Part shown: positions 62,476-64,000 of the stretch, piece after piece
Position numbering within the stretch: the stretch's first letter is position 1
How the letters are laid out: each line of letters begins with the position of its first letter
Assembly (NCBI RefSeq): GCF_003860585.1
Contig: NZ_CP034159.1
Coordinates: 1,364,001-1,428,000, forward strand
Origin: Kaistella carnis
Lineage (GTDB): Bacteria > Bacteroidota > Bacteroidia > Flavobacteriales > Weeksellaceae
Direction: 5' to 3'
DNA: 64,000 nucleotides
Notes under the pieces: model-generated
Database searches by the model: none
Seen by the model: the letters and a program-made list of their open reading frames with translations, nothing else
What the model was told of the DNA's origin: nothing
Made by a program: the position numbers and the translations under genes

Positions 62476-63039
62476 TTACACCGAAAGCCGACTCAAGGTT
62501 TCTCTGGAAACACCTAAATATGAAGCGATTAATGTTTTGGGCAATCGTTGTAAAAGTGTGGGATATTGAGAAATAAATTGTTCGTAGCGTTCTTTGGCAT
62601 TGCTATTCAGCAGAGACAAAATTCTTCTTTGGAGTGCTATATAACCATTATTAGACTTTTTCCTGAAAAAATGTTCTATTTTATGCATATCTGCACAGAG
62701 TTTCTCTCGGTTATAGAGAGACAAAGTAAGTACTTCGGTAGATTCTAATGCATCAATGGTAAAAGTAGCTTCCGTTTGATTAAAATACGCCTGATAATCG
62801 GTAATCCACCAATCTTCCATTGCAAATTGCATGATGTGCTCTTTCCCTTCTTTATTCAGGTAAGATGCTTTTAACAAACCATTCATCACAAAATAATCAT
62901 TTTGTACGGTATCTCCTTCTTGAATTAAAATCTGATGCTTTTTAAATTTTTTCAAGGTAAAATGAGACAGGATGTACTCGAACTCCTGGTCAGTTAATGG
63001 CGTAATTTTCTCAATTTGACGTCTTAAAATCTCACTCAT
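62476..63039 (-). CDS. Crp/Fnr-family transcriptional regulator
   Basis: A 187-residue regulator. The effector domain covers about residues 10-125 (FKKHQILIQEGDTVQNDYFV, HIMQFAMEDWWITDYQAYF); the helix-turn-helix is at the C terminus (LIASYLGVSRETLSRLSV). The protein ends a few residues after the recognition helix, so it lacks the usual wing. A -7 element (TACATTTG on the minus strand, 63082-63089) lies 40 bases upstream of ATG. The next gene is the DJ-1-family gene, whose promoter carries a Crp-type palindrome. Confidence 0.88.
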   Translation of the reverse strand: MSEILRRQIEKITPLTDQEFEYILSHFTLKKFKKHQILIQEGDTVQNDYFVMNGLLKASYLNKEGKEHIMQFAMEDWWITDYQAYFNQTEATFTIDALESTEVLTLSLYNREKLCADMHKIEHFFRKKSNNGYIALQRRILSLLNSNAKERYEQFISQYPTLLQRLPKTLIASYLGVSRETLSRLSV

Positions 63040-63100
63040 ATTTTTATCATTCTAAATTGCAAACAAAAGAATTGTTGCCTCCAAATGTAAACTATTGAAA

Positions 63101-63133
63101 CCAAAAAATCCATCACTCTTGATGGGCTTTTTA
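63101..63133. terminator. Bidirectional terminator-like hairpin
   Basis: AAAATCCATCA / TGATGGGCTTTTT with loop CTCT; A run before and T run after, so it can act on both strands. Confidence 0.65.
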
Positions 63134-63267
63134 AATATGGTAGATGGAATTCTTATGGATTGTTGGAGAAAACAAAAGCTATAGAATGATATCTTGGTCG
63201 GACCTATTTTTGTGTTTGTGGATTGTAAAAATCAATTGATAAAAGAAATCCGAAAAAGCAGTTTATC

Positions 63268-63438
63268 ATTTTACTGAAACAACAAATAAATATCGCAAAA
63301 AAGTTTTCAGGATCTGAAGGAACTAATGCCTCATACAACTCTATTTTTACTGTTAATTCTTTAGCCAAAACTATCACAGCGATGATTGTATTGAAATTGG
63401 TAATCTTAGGAAAATGGAATTTTAACGAACCTATATAA
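63268..63438 (+). pseudogene. Fragment of a serine hydrolase (beta-lactamase family)
   Basis: A stop-free stretch of 56 codons ending TAA at 63436. It reads YNSIFTVNSLAKTITAMIVL then KLVILGKWNFNEPI. This is the S-x-x-K region of the class C beta-lactamase/penicillin-binding superfamily (usual form SLTKPITAMLVLKLVEQGK). Upstream and downstream parts are missing or scrambled; the neighbouring solitary element end F begins 70 bases later. The remainder of 63134-63500 shows no gene. Confidence 0.65.
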
Positions 63439-63509
63439 GTATACCATCCATTAAAATTGTCTCGCAGTTGAAATAAAAATTTTATCTCAAAAAAAAATAC
63501 GTCGTATAA

Positions 63510-63650
63510 TAACTAAGCTTTAGCTTCGCTCTGTTCACTTCGTTCGGGTCGTTTTGTCTGCAGGACACAAGATGAAAGCCCGTTGAACGGAAGCTCCGGT
63601 AGTTTTTCAGCAGTATGATGGTTCTCTTATGGGGATATCGTTTTTAGAAT
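63510..63650 (+). mobile_element. Solitary left-type IS91-unit end F
   Basis: Begins TAACTAAGCTTTAGCTTCG, has a lengthened hairpin region (TTCACTTCGTTCGGGTCG inserted), then GTTGAACGGAAGCTCCGGTA and ATGGGGATATCGTTTTTAGA as in units B-D. Neither terminator stem nor recombinase follows. As at the other left ends, the preceding bases are AA. Confidence 0.78.
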
Positions 63651-63782
63651 GTAAATACGTATATAAGTAGTTTTCATCGAAAATTTTAGCGATCAATTGA
63701 ATTTTTTAGCAAGTAGAAAGTTTTCGTATTTTTATACCACTTGCAGAAATACCAAAACGTATCTGCAATATTTCACCAAACT

Positions 63783-64000
63783 ATGTGTAAAGAATTATTT
63801 GACAAATTACGCGCTGATACGGCTGAGCTTTATAAGAGTTATCGTTTAAATCATTTTAGCTTATTTTATATTCACAAATATTATGTAGAAAAAAGTAACG
63901 AGCATACTTTAGAAAATTTTGTAATTGAAGATAAAATCAATGAATCAGTTCGTTTCGATGGTGAGAATATGATTAAGGAAACTTTTGATAATGGTAAGTA
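63783..64000 (+). CDS. Unknown protein, 3' end outside window
   Basis: An open frame of at least 72 codons from ATG 63783 that runs off the window: MCKELFDKLRADTAELYKSY, then LNHFSLFYIHKYYVEKSNEH and ENFVIEDKINESVRFDGENM. It is rich in aromatic and charged residues, with no signal peptide. I do not recognise the family. It starts 130 bases after element end F and may be cargo linked to it. Confidence 0.5.
   Translation, partial: MCKELFDKLRADTAELYKSYRLNHFSLFYIHKYYVEKSNEHTLENFVIEDKINESVRFDGENMIKETFDNGK

Overview
The window comes from a low-GC member of the Bacteroidota, most likely the Chryseobacterium/Kaistella/Epilithonimonas group (Flavobacteriia, Weeksellaceae). The evidence is the product set (HU-small basic protein-RNase G block, M16 peptidase pair, PspC/PadR pair, CbpA/CbpM, TauE/DUF1634) and promoters with the Bacteroidota -7 element TAnnTTTG. 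I saw no rRNA, tRNA or CRISPR array.

1-38 kb is ordinary chromosome. In order it holds mutY (cut by the window edge), an HU protein, a 29-residue basic protein and rng; a young IS982 copy sitting in a promoter; a GNAT acetyltransferase; an active/inactive M16 zinc-peptidase pair; a Gfo/Idh oxidoreductase flanked by a GC-rich intergenic repeat; a hibernation factor; a FAD monooxygenase; a J/KTSC protein; two membrane lipid desaturase/hydroxylases around tyrS; a pterin cluster (folB-folK fusion plus a pteridine-reductase-like SDR); an Lrp regulator divergent from a PLP lyase; purE and purK; a frameshifted TonB receptor; TauE/DUF1634; menaquinone genes; PspC/PadR; cbpAM; and a dicarboxylate symporter.

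38.1-57.8 kb is a mobile island. Its left part holds one IS91-type element with a full tyrosine recombinase and a cut transposase (A), then three short internally deleted relatives (B, C, D). Between them are gene cassettes bounded by large attC-like imperfect palindromes with the core TTTGCAAAAG / CTTCGCAAA. Removing unit C on paper rebuilds a complete attC-like site whose two cores are a 10-bp perfect inverse match. The elements therefore appear to have inserted between AA and C inside the inverse core of these sites. One cassette carries a potassium channel and a DUF4236 gene, one a short membrane/VRGYxRxDGTYV-type gene, and one no gene; both of the longer genes carry an in-frame TAA.

The right part of the island (47.1-57.7 kb) is a stress-tolerance block: an FNR-type regulator with a matching TTGA/TCAA operator, two Hsp20s, a YfdX lipoprotein, a membrane zinc peptidase with an altered active site, a DnaJ, a truncated Usp, a sigma-like protein, HdeD, a KefB-like antiporter and an MscS-like protein. 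Its content parallels the transmissible locus of stress tolerance of Proteobacteria. It lies between the right end of unit D and a solitary left-type end (E).

57.8-64 kb returns to mixed chromosome: an ABM monooxygenase, adjoining IS1182 and IS256 copies (the latter frameshifted), a DJ-1/PfpI protein with its Crp/Fnr regulator, a serine-hydrolase remnant, another solitary element end (F), and the start of an unknown gene. Several frameshifts in the window are a single missing A, so homopolymer errors in the assembly must be kept in mind.
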